A model generated the notes under the pieces. It had not been told where the DNA came from. It saw only the letters and a list, made by a program, of their open reading frames with translations, and searched no databases. DNA of 64,000 bases, taken from assembly GCA_034401795.1 (NCBI GenBank), contig CM067374.1, positions 94,456,398-94,520,397 on the forward strand, given 5' to 3'. Within the stretch, counting starts at the first letter, position 1. The number at the start of each line of letters is the position of its first letter. Shown one piece after another: positions 1 through 9,737 of the stretch. The DNA is from Chaetoderma sp. LZ-2023a (taxonomy: Eukaryota; Mollusca; Caudofoveata; Chaetodermatida; Chaetodermatidae). Position numbers and translations under genes: made by a program.

Positions 1-1145
1 CTTGATAATGAAGGTAGGTCCTCACAGAACATACATCAAAGTCAGTTTATGGTCAGTGTTTTCTGATGTATAATATATCATTCTTATTGACTACTCAAAC
101 TTTGAAATGTTATAAGATTGTGTGAGTATCTATTAGTGGCCTTTATAAATGAAGCCTGTTTACTTACACAGAGATCAATAAGCCCCTCCCCCTCCCCCCA
201 CACACTTCCCCCCACTTTCCCGCGAAAGGCAGAAACAGATTCCAGTCAAATTAATTTCAGAATATTCAGCAGCTTTCATGTGTACAGCTTTTACACAGTC
301 GTTGTTCATGTTGTACATTTTGTAAATGGTGATGCTGCAGGCTGCTGTTACAGCAGTTAAAGAAGTGCCGTTTTTAAAAATGCATAAGTATACCATTACA
401 TGATGGCAGTCGATCACCATCTCATTTTACGCTACATACCATGTACCTAGTACAAGTTAAAACTATCTAACTTATTTTACGCACATTTCCCAGCTTCCAA
501 AAACTGCAGTTGTAGTTTTTAGACAGTCCCCAGACTCACCCTTACGCTTGCGTACTATGTGTGAACTTTTCACCGTAACACATGATATTATGTTTTTTCC
601 CCAATATTTATTATATAGTCAAACCTGCCTATAGCGGGGCCCTTTTTGGCCCTTGAACTAGTGGTTATTATAGCGAAGCCACATAGTTGCTTTATACAAG
701 TCATTTACAATACTAAATACCTTCTGGAGTGAGAAGAACAGTTATTGAAGATGTGTGGTTTTATAACCACTTGACTTAAAGAACCACCTCTATTTGGTCC
801 CTAACTTAGTCAGTTCAAGTGCCTGTGGAATGCTCACATAATCTCAGTAGCTCTATCGAATCAGGGATTGGCTGAGAGTGGCAAAAACTAGGTTTATTAG
901 GTAGGTCCTATAATCTTGCAACATCCCTGGGAGCTTTTTAACCTATATACCACCCCCCCCCCCCAATATACAGGAAAGGGCAAGCTAATTAACATAAAGC
1001 TGCTGCAAAACCTCTCAAATTTAAACATCATATCTGGGGATTGATCTCCCTTGCTGTGAACAGACATATCCCTGTCTGATGTTATAAACCAACCAGGCAA
1101 CAGGACGCTGTACTTAACACGAAGCTATAAATAGATCTGCAAAAA
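1..1145. other. Gene-free AT-rich stretch
   Basis: I see no coding signal. The open frames here are short and cross simple sequence such as the CCCCTCCCC tract near 183-215 and the C-run near 951-964. The only recognisable piece is the half hairpin listed separately. Confidence 0.6.
241..272. repeat. Family B hairpin, one arm only
   Basis: This matches the right arm of the family B hairpin (CCAGTCAAATTA...TTCA.AATATTCA.CAG). The left arm is missing, so it is a decayed or partial copy. Confidence 0.6.
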
Positions 1146-1167
1146 CTACTACTACTACCACATCATG

Positions 1168-1212
<45 letters not shown>

Positions 1213-1251
1213 ATCATGTACTACTACTACTACTACTACAACATCTACATG

Positions 1252-1323
<72 letters not shown>

Positions 1324-1335
1324 AACATTTACATG

Positions 1336-1381
<46 letters not shown>

Positions 1382-1436
1382 GCTGCTGCTGCTCTCCTGC
1401 TGCAACTACTACTACTACTACTTTTACTACTACTTT

Positions 1437-1497
<61 letters not shown>

Positions 1498-1570
1498 GCT
1501 GCCACTGCTACTACCGCTGCCACTGCTACTGCTGTTACTACTACTACTACTACTGCTACTGCTACTGCTG

Positions 1571-1609
<39 letters not shown>
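1146..1609. repeat. (TAC)n microsatellite, long and interrupted
   Basis: About 460 bases consist mainly of TAC/ACT repeats, broken by CATCATG, ACATGTAC and GCTGCTGC interruptions. It reads as poly-Tyr, poly-Thr or, on the other strand, poly-Ser, so long open frames here are artefacts. The interruptions suggest an old array with repeated slippage. Confidence 0.97.
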
Positions 1610-1612
1610 ATT

Positions 1613-2001
1613 GCTCAACTAAAATCTCATCTGGATGGTATATCCTAGACATGTTGACCTCTGTTTATGGGTCATTTTTTTCCACTCACAATTTTGTCCT
1701 TTTGTGATTACTGCTGAACCAGTAATTATGAATTAATGGCTATTCTAGTAGACTAGTTTCCCTATTAAATGTCTGCTGGTGTTCTGCCAAAATTGTAGCT
1801 AACCAAATAGAGAATATGCAATTGTAATTGGTCAGCGTCACCTTCTGCCCTCTGTAATTGGTCGGTGTGACCATTTGCCCTCCATTTTACTGCAGTCTGG
1901 TCATTCTTATTGGTATTCCATCAGCATTATACCTGAACCCTTTCACTGAATTCAGAAAATATAAAACCTTTACGATATAAATCTAATATTCTATTGCATA
2001 T
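1613..2001. other. Gene-free stretch
   Basis: Unique-looking AT-rich sequence. A short imperfect duplication, AATTGGTCAG/GGTGT.ACC.T.TGCCCTC, occurs near 1826-1885. No coding signal seen. Confidence 0.5.
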
Positions 2002-2080
2002 CTTGAAATTAATTTGATTGGAAGCCATTGCTGCCTAAGGCAGCAATGGCTTCCAGTCAAATTTATTTCAAAATATTCAC
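2002..2080. repeat. Family B core hairpin
   Basis: Near-perfect inverted repeat: GAAATTAATTTGATTGGAAG and GCCATTGCTGCC on the left, mirrored by GGCAGCAATGGC and CTTCCAGTCAAAT on the right. The loop is only a few bases. The terminal parts of the longer family B element are absent. Confidence 0.8.
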
Positions 2081-2138
2081 AGGTTTTGCTGTATGGTTGC
2101 CTTGAAAATGAGATATGGTGAATTCATCGTTGAAAGTG

Positions 2139-2365
2139 TTAACCTTTGGCCAAAAACCTTCTTTTGCAATGGTCTTGATAAATATCCATTTGTAGACCAA
2201 GAGAAGACAATTTTTGGAAATTTATCACTGGAATGACTGGCTCGATAAGCAAGCCAGTCATTCCAGTGGTAAACGTTTCGAAAGTAAATGAAAGGAAAGG
2301 CCCATAAATTTACATTCTCCATGAGAAAACTGTTCTTGAAACAAATATGAGGGCTAAAGTGTTAA
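2139..2365. mobile_element. Family A TTAA-flanked hairpin MITE (copy A1)
   Basis: Begins TTAACCTTTGG and ends AAAGTGTTAA. The centre is a long hairpin: ATCACTGGAATGACTGGCTC opposite GAGCCAGTCATTCCAGTGGT. It also carries the flanking signature CCATTTGTAGACCAAGAGAAGAC. TTAA plus CCCTTT-like ends fits piggyBac-type target use; that superfamily call is inference, since no transposase is present. Confidence 0.8.
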
Positions 2366-3052
2366 ATTGATTTTGAAAATGGTGTTGTTGAAAGCTGGTG
2401 TACATTTTATTACAATGCTAGCTTTAATTATTCAGAAATATTGTTTTCAAAATACATTTGTTAACTTCTTAAAATCTTTTTTAAATGTGTTTTTCTTTGT
2501 CTAAGATAATACAATAGAGAATTAAGTGTTATTTAGCAATTCCAATAATCAGGTAATTTTTCGTTCTAATGCATGTTGATTGGATCTGCTCCAGTGAGTT
2601 TGTCCATTAAATAGCAGTCAGTGGACAAAGGTCTGGCTTAATATATCCTATTGAGAAATGGTGACATGTGGTGGACACATGGCGGACACATGGTGGTAGG
2701 GGCGGGTAATCTCTTTAAAGCTATCCTAACATCTTTATGACTGTGTGATTGTATGTAATTATGATAATAAAATAAGATTAATTTTTAATTTCAAAATCTC
2801 ACTTTTTCAGACAGAAACGTGAATTGACTACAGCAGAAAATGAATGAAATGAAATGACCAGACGAAACACTCAGAAAAACCCCAGTCATGTGACTGTTTC
2901 TATAAGATTTCTCCTTCACCACAGACAAAGGAAGAGTGTGACATCTTATAAATATTTATTCAAATTTGTGAAGCCATTATTTATTTATTTATACATGGAG
3001 GCACCTTTGTTTCATTGTCATTGGGGTATATTGAATACTGGAATTAAGTATA
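2366..3052. other. Gene-free stretch
   Basis: AT-rich, no recognised repeat. A pyrimidine tract ending in CAG lies near 2797-2812 and could act as a splice acceptor, but no paired donor or coding frame supports an exon. Confidence 0.5.
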
Positions 3053-3268
3053 TTAACCCGTTAACACTCAATTTGGTAAAATAAATAAATTTTCTCATAA
3101 AAAAACCCAATTTGCAGACCAACAGAAGAATATTGTTGAAAATTCACCACTGGGATGATGGTTTTCGAGCCAGTCATTCCAGTGGTAAATTTTCAAAAAT
3201 AGTCTTCTTGTTCTGAAAATGGACCCTGGAAAAGTTGTTTTTGACTGCCTGGAGCGTTGATGGGTTAA
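3053..3268. mobile_element. Family A hairpin MITE (A2)
   Basis: TTAACCCGTTAACACTCAA at the left and GATGGGTTAA at the right, with the AATTTGCAGACC..AGAAG motif and a CCAGTCATTCCAGTGGTAAA arm. The left arm has several substitutions, so the stem is less perfect than in other copies. Confidence 0.8.
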
Positions 3269-3311
3269 TTTTATTATCATGCCTGGGCACAAACAATCTA
3301 GTTACCTGGCA

Positions 3312-3375
3312 GTGGGGTGGGGGTATGGGGTTGGGGAGGCGGATGAGTGGGGGTGGGGGTGGGGGTGGGGGTGGA
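3312..3375 (+). repeat. G-rich tract, (GGGGGT)n
   Basis: Runs of four or five G separated by single T recur at least four times near 3348-3371. This arrangement could form a G-quadruplex on the + strand. Confidence 0.8.
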
Positions 3376-3524
3376 GTTGTGTGTGTGGTAGGACTACATT
3401 ATAAGCTGTTCTATCTACATGTATTAGATATTTTCCTGTCTAATTTATGTCAACCAGGGTAATACTATGAATATCTAGTGTGGAATTTCATTCATTATTA
3501 TTAGTTGAGATTCACATAATATTG

Positions 3525-3665
3525 TTAACCCTTAACTCTAGATATTCTGATGTCAGTATCTCAGCATAAGGAAACTGGGATATTTATGAAATTGTTTGAA
3601 TGGAAGGTGTTTGGTGCTGTCTTGGACAGCAACATTTTTCATTCAAATTATTTCATAAATGTTAA
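3525..3665. mobile_element. Short TTAA-flanked hairpin element
   Basis: TTAACCCTTAAC at the left and TTAA at the right. The core pairs ATTTATGAAATTGTTTGAATG with CATTCAAATTATTTCATAAAT around a GCTGTCTTGGACAGC stem. The ends resemble family A but the stem sequence differs, so this may be a separate small family. Confidence 0.6.
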
Positions 3666-3771
3666 ATCAGATATTTTATTCGATCATAAAGAATTTATTT
3701 TATCTGGTCATAGTGATTGAGAGAGTTTAATTTGGTTTTTTTTACAACAGCAGCGAACTGCCCTATCAAGT

Positions 3772-4032
3772 TTAACACTAAACTACTCACATGGAACAAA
3801 GCAGCCTTTGCAGTGTTCTCGAGAAATGACCATATGTAGACCATGAGAAGACGATTTCCCACTGAAATGACTGGCTCGATAAATGAGCCTGACTGGCTCA
3901 TTTATGCTCGATAAACAAGCCAGTCATTCCAGTTATGAATTTAAAAAAATAGTCTTCTCTTGGTCTGCGAATAGATATTTTCTATGGGAAAATTAAAATT
4001 TTCTTAAACAGATTTGAGGGTTAAACGGTTAA
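3772..4032. mobile_element. Family A hairpin MITE with internal re-duplication (A3)
   Basis: TTAACACTAAAC at the left and GGGTTAAACGGTTAA at the right. The stem centre is longer than usual: GACTGGCTCGATAAATGAGCC is followed by a second GACTGGCTCATTTATG, then GCTCGATAAACAAGCCAGTC. A hairpin within a hairpin arose, probably by template switching. Confidence 0.8.
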
Positions 4033-4190
4033 TTTGCTGAATTAATAACTTGCAATTATTATACAGATCATGTTTGCGAATACTAATTGTACAACATCTG
4101 GACAAATATAATGTGGCTGAAAGCCACAACACTCAGCCACAACACTGTATTAAACCAGGAACAATTTTTGTTTCGCCTGCAAAGCAGAAT

Positions 4191-4192
<2 letters not shown>

Positions 4193-4277
<85 letters not shown>

Positions 4278-4310
4278 TATATATATATATATATAGATAT
4301 ATATAGATAT
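4193..4310. repeat. (TA)n microsatellite
   Basis: About 118 bases of alternating TA with a few GATA interruptions toward the right end. The Tyr-Ile repeat open frames across it are not genes. Confidence 0.97.
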
Positions 4311-4786
4311 CACGATTGAGTCATTGTCGTGAACATTTAAAGTTTCTCATTTAAGGTTTCTCGTCTAACAAATCACTTTGGCGTACATGTACATTTCACG
4401 ATTGGTTTGATGTACATGTAAGCCTATTGTAAAGTAAAACAAAGTGATGACATTGAGGTCACGCAGTGACAAACATCAAGGTCACTGTGACTTTAGTACA
4501 AAACTCTGTTTTTCAACATTAAGCTTTTGCAGTTACCGTAGTTTAACTTCTCAGCTTATATTTAAGGCTTGGTTAAACCTATCGGAATATGATAGCTGGG
4601 ATACATGGTTACATATACTGTTCGGGATCAGCATGATGACTTTGAGGTCAAAGGTCAAGGCCACTAACCTCTTATGTTTATCAGTAATGAGAAGGACCGT
4701 TGAAGACTTTTAACTTTGCTGATTGTTGTTTTAATTAAATTCATACTCTCTAAACTGTTGTATTTTTTAGTCGTTAGTGTCTACAG
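4311..4786. other. Gene-free stretch
   Basis: No recognised repeat or coding region. TGACATTGAGGTCA and TGACTTTGAGGTCA recur at 4446-4459 and 4636-4649, and AAGGTCA-type motifs occur around them. This may be a decayed duplicated repeat. Confidence 0.4.
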
Positions 4787-4790
4787 CTGT

Positions 4791-4830
4791 GTGTGGGGGG
4801 TGGTGGGGGGTGGGGGGTGGTGGTGTGGGG
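4791..4830 (+). repeat. G-rich (GGGGGGTGGT)n tract
   Basis: Short GT/G-run microsatellite immediately left of hairpin copy A4. Confidence 0.8.
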
Positions 4831-4831
4831 T

Positions 4832-5067
4832 TTAACGCTTTAACACTCATATCAGCCCAAAACTACTTTTGCAGTGGTCTTGATAAATGTCCATTTGCAG
4901 ACCAAGAGAAGACTATTTTTGAAAATTTACGACTGAAATGACTGGCTTGGTAACCGAGCCAGTCATTCCAGTGGAAATTTTCAAAAATAATCTCTTGATC
5001 TGCAAATGGACATTTTCTATGAGAAAATTGAAATTTTCTTGAACAAATTCAAGGGTTAAAGGGTTAA
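4832..5067. mobile_element. Family A hairpin MITE, near-complete (A4)
   Basis: One of the cleanest copies: TTAACGCTTTAACACTCATA at the left, AAGGGTTAAAGGGTTAA at the right. CCATTTGCAGACCAAGAGAA is on the left arm, and the stem is GACTGGCTTGGTAACCGAGCCAGTC. The right TTAA is shared with A5. Confidence 0.9.
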
Positions 5068-5248
5068 CGCTCATAACTCTCAAATTTCTTCAAGAAAATC
5101 TAAATTTTCTCATCGAAAGCCTCCATTTGCAAACCATGAGAAGACTATCTTTGACAAATAGCCTTCTCTTGGTTAGCTAATGGACATTTCTCAATACCAG
5201 TGCAGAAGCTGGGTTTTTTTTTTTTTGGTTTGAGTCTTAAACGGTTAA
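5064..5248. mobile_element. Family A hairpin MITE, stem-deleted (A5)
   Basis: Starts at the TTAA that ends A4, reads through the CCATTTGCAAACCATGAGAAG motif, then jumps directly to the CTTCTCTTGGTTAGC arm. The central GACTGGCTC stem is missing. Ends AAACGGTTAA. Confidence 0.75.
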
Positions 5249-5328
5249 AGATCTTTTTCCTAACATGCTCATTCGCGAAATTAGCAAAACCACATGATAT
5301 ATAAGTTATTAGAAATGCTGTAACTAAT

Positions 5329-5487
5329 TTAACCATTGAACCAAGCCATCTAATATGGCTTCTGCAGTGATCATGAGGAACGGTCATTTGCAGGCCAAGA
5401 AATTTTTTTTTTGAAAATTTATCACTTAAATGACTGGCTAGATAACCGAGCCATTGATTCCGGTGATAAATTCCAAAAAGTAGCGCA
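5329..5487. mobile_element. Family A hairpin MITE, right end decayed (A6)
   Basis: TTAACCATTGAACCAAGCC at the left, then GGCTTCTGCAGTGATCATGA, a GACTGGCTAGATAACCGAGCC centre and a decayed right arm. No right TTAA is visible. Confidence 0.65.
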
Positions 5488-5670
5488 CTAAATACATGTG
5501 TTGTTTGGATCGACAACTGTGAGATTCTTTAAAATGTGTGTGTGGTCAGTTTAATGACCAGCTGTCTTGACGAACCACTATCACATACCCCCACCCCAAA
5601 AGCGGGTGTCTGTTTTAGACAGCTTTGCCTATGGACAGGTAAAGTCTAAACTACAATGTTATATAACCAA

Positions 5671-5758
5671 GGCCATGTTCTCACTAGAGAGTTAATTGGG
5701 AATAATGCCATACGTTAGTATGGCGTTATTCCTGATTAAATTTCTAGTTAGAATATGG
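5671..5758. mobile_element. Hairpin family F (copy 1)
   Basis: Inverted repeat: GGCCATGTTCTCACTAGAGA and GTTAATTGGGAATAATGCCATAC pair with GTATGGCGTTATTCCTGATTAA and ATTTCTAGTTAGAATATGG. A second copy lies at 33229-33308. The arms are similar between the two copies, so this is a dispersed element. Confidence 0.65.
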
Positions 5759-5883
5759 ACTAAAATTATTTTTGTCCTTGTATTCTTGAGGAAAGAATTA
5801 TGTTTCGAAGCATATGTACTAATTATCATTAGACTTGTATGTCTGACATTCCATGTTTAATTTCCCTTAGTCACACCTGATCT

Positions 5884-5945
5884 CACGTCTACTGATGATG
5901 TCATCACATCTAATGATGATGTCATCACATCTACTGATGATGTCA
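5884..5945. repeat. 21-bp tandem repeat (3 units) with CRE-like palindrome
   Basis: Three near-identical units of CACATCTACTGATGATGTCAT, each containing the near-palindrome TGATGTCATCA, a one-base variant of the CREB/ATF site. This part of the sequence is otherwise gene-free. Confidence 0.85.
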
Positions 5946-6194
5946 CACATCTTCATACCAGCACACTGGTACTATCAGTAGCTTGTTTGCGGTAGTTAAT
6001 CCTTTAAGCCATGAAGTTCCTGCGTCACAAATACAGGACAACTATGCAGGAAAGATGTTTAATGTTTTCAAACTAATTTAGTTCTCAGTCAAATTAATTC
6101 CTTATATCAGAAAGAATTTGCCAATTTTGGGGGTTGTGAGTATTAGTTAGTGTTAGGTCGCCATAAAATAATCTCATCACTTGTGTTGCCGAGC
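5946..6194. other. Gene-free stretch
   Basis: No coding signal or recognised repeat. Confidence 0.4.
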
Positions 6195-6412
6195 TTTGGT
6201 CAGGGAAAATTTAAATTGGCTCATAGAATATGTCCATTTGCAGACCGAGCGATAACTGTTTTTGAAATTGTAACACTGGAATGACTAGCGCTTATTAGCC
6301 TAGTCATTCATTCCACTGGTAGATTTTCAAAAATATTTATCTCTTGGTCTGCAAATGGACATTTCTCAAGACCACTGTAGAAGCTGCTTTTGCCCGCGTT
6401 GTTCATTAAAGG
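6195..6412. mobile_element. Family A hairpin MITE (A7)
   Basis: CCATTTGCAGACCGAGCGATA on the left, CTCTTGGTCTGCAAATGGAC on the right, with a decayed stem centre (GACTAGCGCTTATTAGCCTAGTC). Terminal TTAA is clear only at the right (CATTAAAGG). Confidence 0.7.
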
Positions 6413-6617
6413 TTTTTTGCATTGCCGGCTAGTGTCCGGATGACGGAGCTTAATTTCTAACTCTATCAGTATCATATAGGGTGGGCAGTTGGTGACAACA
6501 AATTTATATAGTACCTATGAAAGTGGTCAATCAAAAGCCACATCTATGGTAATTGGTATCTGTCCCTACCACAAGTCGCGAGGATGTAGACATATGTGAT
6601 GACATTATTTTAGGGAC

Positions 6618-6857
6618 TTAACTCTCTAATGGTCAAACTGGTCACAACAGCTTCTGTGGTGTCTTCAGGAATATCCATTTATAAGATAAAAGTAGAATAT
6701 CTTTGAAAATTTATCACTCGAATGACTGGCTCGGTAACCGAGCCAGTCATTGCAGTGATAAATTTTTTACAATTAATCTACTTTTGTCCTACAAATTAAC
6801 ATTCATTATAGGAGAAATTAATATTTTCTTGACCAATCGTGACCATTAAACATTTAA
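6618..6857. mobile_element. Family A hairpin MITE (A8)
   Basis: TTAACTCTCTAATGGTCA at the left. The stem AATGACTGGCTCGGT / ACCGAGCCAGTCATT is perfect apart from the central base. The right TTAA (CATTTAACCC) is shared with A9. Confidence 0.85.
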
Positions 6858-7085
6858 CCCTCGAATTTATTCAAGAAAATTTTAATTTTCTCATAGGAAA
6901 TATTCATTTGAAGATCACGAGAATACAATTTTTTGGAAAATTTACCACAGGATTAACTGGCTCGGTTATCGAGCCTGTCATTCCAGTGGTAAATTTTCAA
7001 AAATAGTCTTGTGGTCTGCAAATGGACGTTTCTCAAGACCACTGCAGAAGCCGTTTTTTGGCTGATATGAATGTTAAAGGGTTAA
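6854..7085. mobile_element. Family A hairpin MITE (A9)
   Basis: TTAACCCTCGAATTTATTCA at the left; GATATGAATGTTAAAGGGTTAA-type right end; intact central stem ACTGGCTCGGTTATCGAGCC. Directly abuts A8 through a shared TTAA. Confidence 0.9.
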
Positions 7086-7311
7086 TTTGTCGGATATACT
7101 ACTGATACACCAGTCATGTTCTCACCATCAATGTGTGACGCTGTACAAATGCATGATGTCATAGATATTATATAATACATGTATAGTAATTATTCATTAA
7201 GCGTACATATAGTCAGATAACAGCGTTATTGGCTAAGTCTTATAAAATACATTTTTATATCACGAAATTTTACGAATATTACAGTTTGTCATTTGTTCTA
7301 TATATCCTTCA

Positions 7312-7518
7312 TTAACCGTCTGATTGCCAAGTTTTTGCAGACGACATATTCCATTTATATATCTCTGGACTGCCTGAATATTCTGAAAACAATTTGACTG
7401 AAAGTTGTTGGTGAGTAACCCACCAATAACTTTCAGTCAAATTGGTTTCAAAATATTCAGCAAGAGTTTTTGTTCATTGAAATTATTGTCTGCTGGCTTG
7501 CAGCAGCGAGACAGTTAA
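7312..7518. mobile_element. Family C TTAA-flanked hairpin MITE (C1)
   Basis: TTAACCGTCTGATTGC at the left, GCAGCGAGACAGTTAA at the right. The core pairs AATATTCTGAAAACAATTTGACTGAAAG with the mirrored CTTTCAGTCAAATTGGTTTC. The stem resembles family B, but the ends are TTAA plus CTGTCTG-like sequence. Confidence 0.8.
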
Positions 7519-7597
7519 TAATTAAGTCAGTAAATATTTTTGCAATTTTTTTTATATGGTTGATACGTCATTATAAATATATGTATCACGTGTGCAT

Positions 7598-7912
7598 ACA
7601 CACACCAACGCATACACACATGCACACCCCAGCCACACGACATACGCACACTCAAAATCAGCATTCACTATTGTTTTGCATTTGTTATATATACATGTAT
7701 CCATCAACACTAAGCAATACTTATGGGCATGTTCTTGTAGTAATATTAAGACAACTTCAAGTGTTTGGTGTGCGCATTCTCACACAAATATAGGCACGCA
7801 TGCGTGCATCCACAAGCATGCATGTATGCATGCACCCCAGCACACAACACACATACACACACATACACATACACGCACATGCACGCATTCACACACACAC
7901 ATACACACACTT
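7598..7912. repeat. Two CA-rich simple-repeat tracts
   Basis: ACACAC/CATACACA sequence at about 7598-7660 and again at 7795-7912, separated by unique sequence. The His/Thr-rich open frames are by-products. Confidence 0.9.
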
Positions 7913-8199
7913 GTGTTTGTTCATTTGTTTGTTAATGCATTTAATACATTATTTTATCGGACAGGAGCTCCGCTATTCAACTCATGTGCAATTTATTACT
8001 CTGAACTGTCTACGTTGTACTGTCATTAATTGATCTCAGCTTGCCTTAAATGTGCAGAAGCTTAACTTATACTGGTGCATGATATAATACCAACCATCTT
8101 TCCACGAATACTGGACAAGGGGGATAACCTAGCCTCACCATGAGAGAAAATATCCAGCTCCTCTCTTTACAGATAGAAGAATATTACTTGTTTTGCTGT
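7913..8199. other. Gene-free stretch
   Basis: No coding signal recognised. Confidence 0.4.
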
Positions 8200-8416
8200 C
8201 AAGGTTGATCAAGACAATTTTGATTTTTGCCAAGTAAATGTCTATTTGCAAGCAAAGTTAAGACTATTTTTGAAAATTTCCTTCTGGAATGACTGGCTTG
8301 ATAACAGAGCCAGTCATTCCAGTTGCACGTTTTCAAAAAATATTTTTCTCTTGGCCGGAAATAGACATTTCTCAAGACTGCTGAAGAGGAGATTTTCTGG
8401 TCAGTTTGGCCATTAA
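8200..8416. mobile_element. Family A hairpin MITE (A10)
   Basis: Contains GGAATGACTGGCTTGATAAC / GAGCCAGTCATTCCAGTT and the AATGTCTATTTGCAAGC / CTCTTGGCCGGAAATAGACA arms. Right end CATTAAAGTG; left end decayed. Confidence 0.75.
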
Positions 8417-8420
8417 AGTG

Positions 8421-8476
8421 TTCAGAAAAAGATTGACTGACAGCTTCCAGTCGAATTAGTTTCAAAATATTCAATA
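8421..8476. repeat. Family B core hairpin, decayed
   Basis: TTCAGAAAAAGATTGACTG followed directly by CTTCCAGTCGAATTAG and TTTCAAAATATTCAATA. Short arms, loop deleted. Confidence 0.6.
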
Positions 8477-8525
8477 ACTTCCTCATACAGTCTGGAAATT
8501 AAGAAACTGGAGTGTGAAGACAATC

Positions 8526-8722
8526 TTCCCGCTGAATTTCTGCAGAGGAGTTTCCATGCGGTTTAACTCTGGGTATGCTAATTATTTTGAAAACCATTTG
8601 ACTGACAGTTGTTGGATGGCTAAGCCACCAACAACTTTCAGTCAAATTATTTTCATAATATTCAGCATGCCAAGAGTTCTTGCCAATTGAAATTATTGTC
8701 TGCTGGCTTGTCGGGCAATTAA
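8526..8722. mobile_element. Family C hairpin MITE (C2)
   Basis: GCTGAATTTCTGCAGAG at the left, stem CATTTGACTGACAGTTGTTGG / CCAACAACTTTCAGTCAAAT, TCTGCTGGCTTGTCGGGCAATTAA at the right. The left TTAA is lost. Confidence 0.75.
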
Positions 8723-9030
8723 AAAAAGAAGAGAAATGGAAATTTTCTCTGATGATGAGTTCTACACTTCCCTTTGGCATTTATTTGTTGAATGAAGGAT
8801 AATACTTATAATAATTTCTTTTATTGCATACGAACTTCATATAATATTAAGCTTAATTCGTACTACATTATGCCGCTGTAGATAGCGCTTTAAATGAAAT
8901 AGATTACCTATATATGTATACAAATATTACAAATAATATTTAATAAATGATTATTATACTTAAATACTATAATTATCAGATCATTAAGGATATAAGAGAA
9001 AAATTGAATATAATAGAGGATATATGATAT
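8723..9030. other. Gene-free AT-rich stretch
   Basis: Very AT-rich; no gene or repeat recognised. Confidence 0.4.
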
Positions 9031-9198
9031 TTTACCTCTCTGCCTGCTGAATTTCTGCAGACTGTATTTTTCATAAGGTATAACTGGATATGCTGAATAT
9101 TTTGAAAACAATTTGACTGAAAGTTGTTGGTGGCAGCATGCCCAGAGTTATTGCCCATTGAACTTTTGTCTGGTGGCCTGCAGCTTTCAGATAGTTAA
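9031..9198. mobile_element. Family C MITE, right stem arm deleted (C3)
   Basis: CTGCCTGCTGAATTTCTGCAG and CAATTTGACTGAAAGTTGTTGG are present, then the sequence passes directly to CATGCCCAGAGTTATTGCCC and ends AGTTAA. The second stem arm is missing. Confidence 0.75.
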
Positions 9199-9496
9199 GT
9201 AAATAAGAGAAAAATCAAATATAATATAGAGATGATACAGTGATTATATTATAAATTTTCAAGCAATTGCTGTGAAATATTGCTATATTTGAATACAGCC
9301 CATGTCATGGTTGGAAAATATAATGGTTTGAGAATATAATGTCACAGTTTTGATTGCATCGACTGCTATGGCAAATATTGTAAATAAGAAATAAAATGTA
9401 TGAAGAACAGTTGCAATAAATATCACGCTGTCTAAGAAAGGATGTCACTGTCAGACTTGTCATTTCGCTTAATTATTGTGATGAAGATTTAGCACT
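9199..9496. other. Gene-free stretch
   Basis: No coding signal or recognised repeat. Confidence 0.4.
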
Positions 9497-9737
9497 TTAG
9501 CCCTTTAACGACTAAATTTGTCAAAAAATTTAAATATTTACTTATTGGATAATGTCCATTTGCAGGCCAAGAGAAGACTACTTTTGAAAACTTACCACTG
9601 AAATGACTGGCTTGATTATCGAGCCAGTCATTCCAGTCGAAAATTATCAAAAATAGTCTTCTCTTGGCCCACAAATGGACATTTGTCAAGACCACTACAG
9701 AGGACGGTTTTGTCCGGCTTCGTCGTGAAAGGGTTAA
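9497..9737. mobile_element. Family A hairpin MITE (A11)
   Basis: TTAGCCCTTTAACGACTAAA at the left, GTGAAAGGGTTAA at the right; stem GACTGGCTTGATTATCGAGCC; both outer motifs intact (CCATTTGCAGGCCAAGAG / CTCTTGGCCCACAAATGG). Confidence 0.85.

Noticed and set aside
1165..1707. 180-codon open frame rich in Tyr and Thr
   Set aside because: It is the (TAC)n microsatellite read in one frame; it has no non-repeat domain.
4050..4319. Tyr-Ile repeat frames on both strands
   Set aside because: They come from the (TA)n tract.
7592..8029. 145-codon His/Thr-rich frame
   Set aside because: It reads across two CA-rich tracts; no domain.
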